Source of the DNA: Rhodoferax sp.
Lineage (GTDB): Bacteria > Pseudomonadota > Gammaproteobacteria > Burkholderiales > Burkholderiaceae_C
Direction: 5' to 3'
Length of the DNA: 6,262 nucleotides
Assembly (NCBI GenBank): GCA_020048795.1
Contig: JAIFMA010000178.1
Location: 1-6,262, forward strand
Below the pieces are notes generated by a model. The model saw nothing but the letters and a program-made list of their open reading frames with translations. It ran no database searches and had not been told where the DNA came from. This document shows, one piece after another, positions 4,509 through 6,262 of the stretch (its first letter is position 1; every line of letters begins with the position of its first letter). Both the position numbers and the translations under genes were made by a program.

Positions 4509-6262
4509 ATGAACATGAATACGGCACTCTCTAACCCATCGTCAGGTCCATCGGAATCTTCTCCCACTTTTGCCGCACCATGGGAAACCGACGTTTGTCT
4601 GGACCTCATTACCAAGCTGGAGGCACTTCGGGGCGATATGCTGGCTCGTGAACGGCAAAGTTGCACCGAACTCAGTAAAGTGCGATCCGAGTTCCATACA
4701 AGTGCCCGTAACCTGACGCACTATCTGACGTTGCGCAGTGTCGATTTACGCCCCTTGCAGGAGCAATTGACCCGGTTGGGACTGTCTTCGCTGGGTCGAT
4801 CAGAAGCACATGTGCTGGCCAACCTGGACAAAGTGCTGGGCTTGTTGCACCGGTTGACCGGGCAGCGCTGGAAGGACCGGTCACCAGAAGAGCCTATCGG
4901 CAGCGTCAGCAGCGACGCAGTGCTTAAACTGCACACCGGCAAGTTGCTGGGTGCAGTCCCTGCCGATCGAACAACACGCATCATGGTGACACTGCCAAGC
5001 GAAGCGGCCATAGACATCGCTGTTGTTCAGGACATGGTCAACGCAGGCATGGACATTGCCCGCATCAACTGCGCACACGATGGCCCGCAGGACTGGAAAG
5101 CCATGGCGCAGTACGTTCGGGAAGCGGCTCGATTGGCTCAGCGCCCCGTGAAGATTCTCATGGATTTGGGTGGGCCAAAGATTCGCACCGGTGAACTTCC
5201 CCCGAGGCCACCGGTTCTCAAAATCAGGCCATCCAAAGACCAATTTGGTCGCGTATTTCGGGCCGCACGCTTGCATCTTCGCCCCATCAATAGCCAGGAA
5301 AGATTAGCCGATGTCGATGCCAGTATTGGTGTCTGGGAAGTCTGGTTGGAACGCTTGAAACCAGGGACCACGATCGATTTCGTCGATGCTCGCGGTGCCA
5401 AACGCCATCTGTTGGTCGTGCAAACCGATGCGAAAGGAGCTGTCGCCGAGTGTTTGCAGGCGGCCTATCTGACCCCTGAGACTATTCTGAGCTTTGGCGG
5501 AAGCAACGAAAAAAAGAAACAGGGTACGCTGGTCTGCCATATTGACAGCACCCCGGGCACACTGCATTTGCATCGGGGTGATGTCTTGCACTTGACCAAT
5601 GGTCAAACCAACACCGCAGTGGGTGATGACGACTGCGACGACCTGGGGCGCGACATTCCCTGCATCGCCTGCACATTGCCGCAGGTGATCCAGCAGGTCA
5701 AACCAGGCGCACATATCTGGTTTGACGATGGACGCATTGGCGGGGTTGTTCAGCAGCAGTTTCCAAACCACCTGGTCATCAAAATCACCCATGCACGCGA
5801 TGCCGGAGAAAAGCTTGCGGGTGACAAGGGCATCAACCTGCCTGATAGCCAACTGGACCTGCCAGCACTGACACCGAAAGATTTCCTGGATCTGCAAGCC
5901 GTTGCCGCCGAAGCAGATATGGTGGGCCTGTCGTTTGTCCAAAGGCCCTCCGATGTCGATCAGTTGCACCAGTGGTTGGTGGCGCATGACCGCCCAGACA
6001 TGGGGCTGGTGCTGAAAATTGAAACCCTGCATGGATTTGAAAACCTGCCAGAGCTGATGTTGAGCGCCATGGCCGCTGAAAGTGCCGGCATCATGATTGC
6101 CCGTGGCGATCTGGCCGTGGAATGTGGCTATGAGCGGCTGGCAGAGGTTCAGGAAGAAATACTGTGGTGCGCCGAGGCCGCCCACATGCCAGTCATCTGG
6201 GCAACACAGGTGCTGGAGTCGCTGGCCAAAACCGGACTGCCGTCACGCGCCGAGATCTCGGA
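4509..6262 (+). CDS. atypical long pyruvate kinase (3' end outside window)
   Basis: 584 codons are open to the window edge. ATG 4509 is the first start after an in-frame TAA at 4488; the ATG at 4515 is an alternative. No Shine-Dalgarno is visible. Pyruvate kinase converts phosphoenolpyruvate and ADP to pyruvate and ATP in the cytoplasm. Motifs in order: RINCAH (185-190), MDLGGPKIRTG (218-228), FDDGRI (405-410), KGINLP (440-445), LSFVQRP (474-480), KIE (503-505, with the catalytic Lys503), ARGDL (531-535, metal-binding Asp534), ATQVLES (565-571) and SRAEIS at the end. Residues 1-155 are an extension absent from ordinary pyruvate kinases. Its LRPLQEQLTRLGLSSLGRSE (80-99) resembles the extension of the plant protein encoded by At3g49160, as far as I recall. 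The B domain (about 229-435) is about twice normal size. Ala189, Leu220 and Lys224 replace the potassium-site residues. Whether the allosteric C-terminal domain exists cannot be seen. A second, canonical pyruvate kinase elsewhere in the genome is likely. Confidence 0.9.
   Translation, partial: MNMNTALSNPSSGPSESSPTFAAPWETDVCLDLITKLEALRGDMLARERQSCTELSKVRSEFHTSARNLTHYLTLRSVDLRPLQEQLTRLGLSSLGRSEAHVLANLDKVLGLLHRLTGQRWKDRSPEEPIGSVSSDAVLKLHTGKLLGAVPADRTTRIMVTLPSEAAIDIAVVQDMVNAGMDIARINCAHDGPQDWKAMAQYVREAARLAQRPVKILMDLGGPKIRTGELPPRPPVLKIRPSKDQFGRVFRAARLHLRPINSQERLADVDASIGVWEVWLERLKPGTTIDFVDARGAKRHLLVVQTDAKGAVAECLQAAYLTPETILSFGGSNEKKKQGTLVCHIDSTPGTLHLHRGDVLHLTNGQTNTAVGDDDCDDLGRDIPCIACTLPQVIQQVKPGAHIWFDDGRIGGVVQQQFPNHLVIKITHARDAGEKLAGDKGINLPDSQLDLPALTPKDFLDLQAVAAEADMVGLSFVQRPSDVDQLHQWLVAHDRPDMGLVLKIETLHGFENLPELMLSAMAAESAGIMIARGDLAVECGYERLAEVQEEILWCAEAAHMPVIWATQVLESLAKTGLPSRAEIS

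Noticed and set aside
5304..6185. Minus-strand 293-aa open frame opposite pyruvate kinase
   Set aside because: The plus strand encodes consecutive pyruvate kinase motifs over the same bases; the minus frame is an antisense shadow.

Overview
The window looks like chromosomal DNA of a betaproteobacterium, most probably of the Comamonadaceae (Rhodoferax/Polaromonas-like). This placement is an inference from three things: gene and codon style, with hand-counted G+C of about 58-60% in lines sampled from the right-hand genes; the atypical long pyruvate kinase; and an intergenic hairpin element of a kind I associate with that family. No rRNA, tRNA, CRISPR array or transposase was seen.

Left part (1-3308), plus strand: three closely spaced genes that look like one transcription unit. 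They are the 3' end of a YbjN / type III secretion chaperone-like protein (1-417), a DUF3553-like protein of 293 aa (448-1329), and a 653-aa GmrSD-type protein with an N-terminal DUF262 and a C-terminal DUF1524 HNH nuclease (1347-3308). The last gene has the motifs of a modification-dependent (type IV) restriction enzyme and is locally much richer in A+T than the rest. The unit is the best candidate here for an undescribed anti-phage cassette: a GmrSD nuclease with two small uncharacterised partners.

Middle (3309-3738): 430 bases without a convincing gene. They hold two successive 7-bp stems, a probable dispersed intergenic repeat (3561-3617) and a weak terminator-like hairpin.

Right part (3739-6262): two divergently transcribed genes. 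On the minus strand is a 203-aa multi-spanning membrane protein rich in conserved-looking His residues (3739-4350), perhaps distantly Mpo1/DUF962-like. On the plus strand is the first 584 codons of an atypical pyruvate kinase (4509 to the window end) with a long N-terminal extension, a B domain of about double size, and active-site substitutions typical of potassium-independent pyruvate kinases. The 158-base gap between them contains a very good match to a PhoB-binding Pho box, exactly 10 nt from a TATAAA -10 element, the same geometry as Escherichia coli phoA. The predicted transcript would start at or within a base or two of the pyruvate kinase start codon. This suggests an alternative pyruvate kinase induced by phosphate starvation from an essentially leaderless mRNA.
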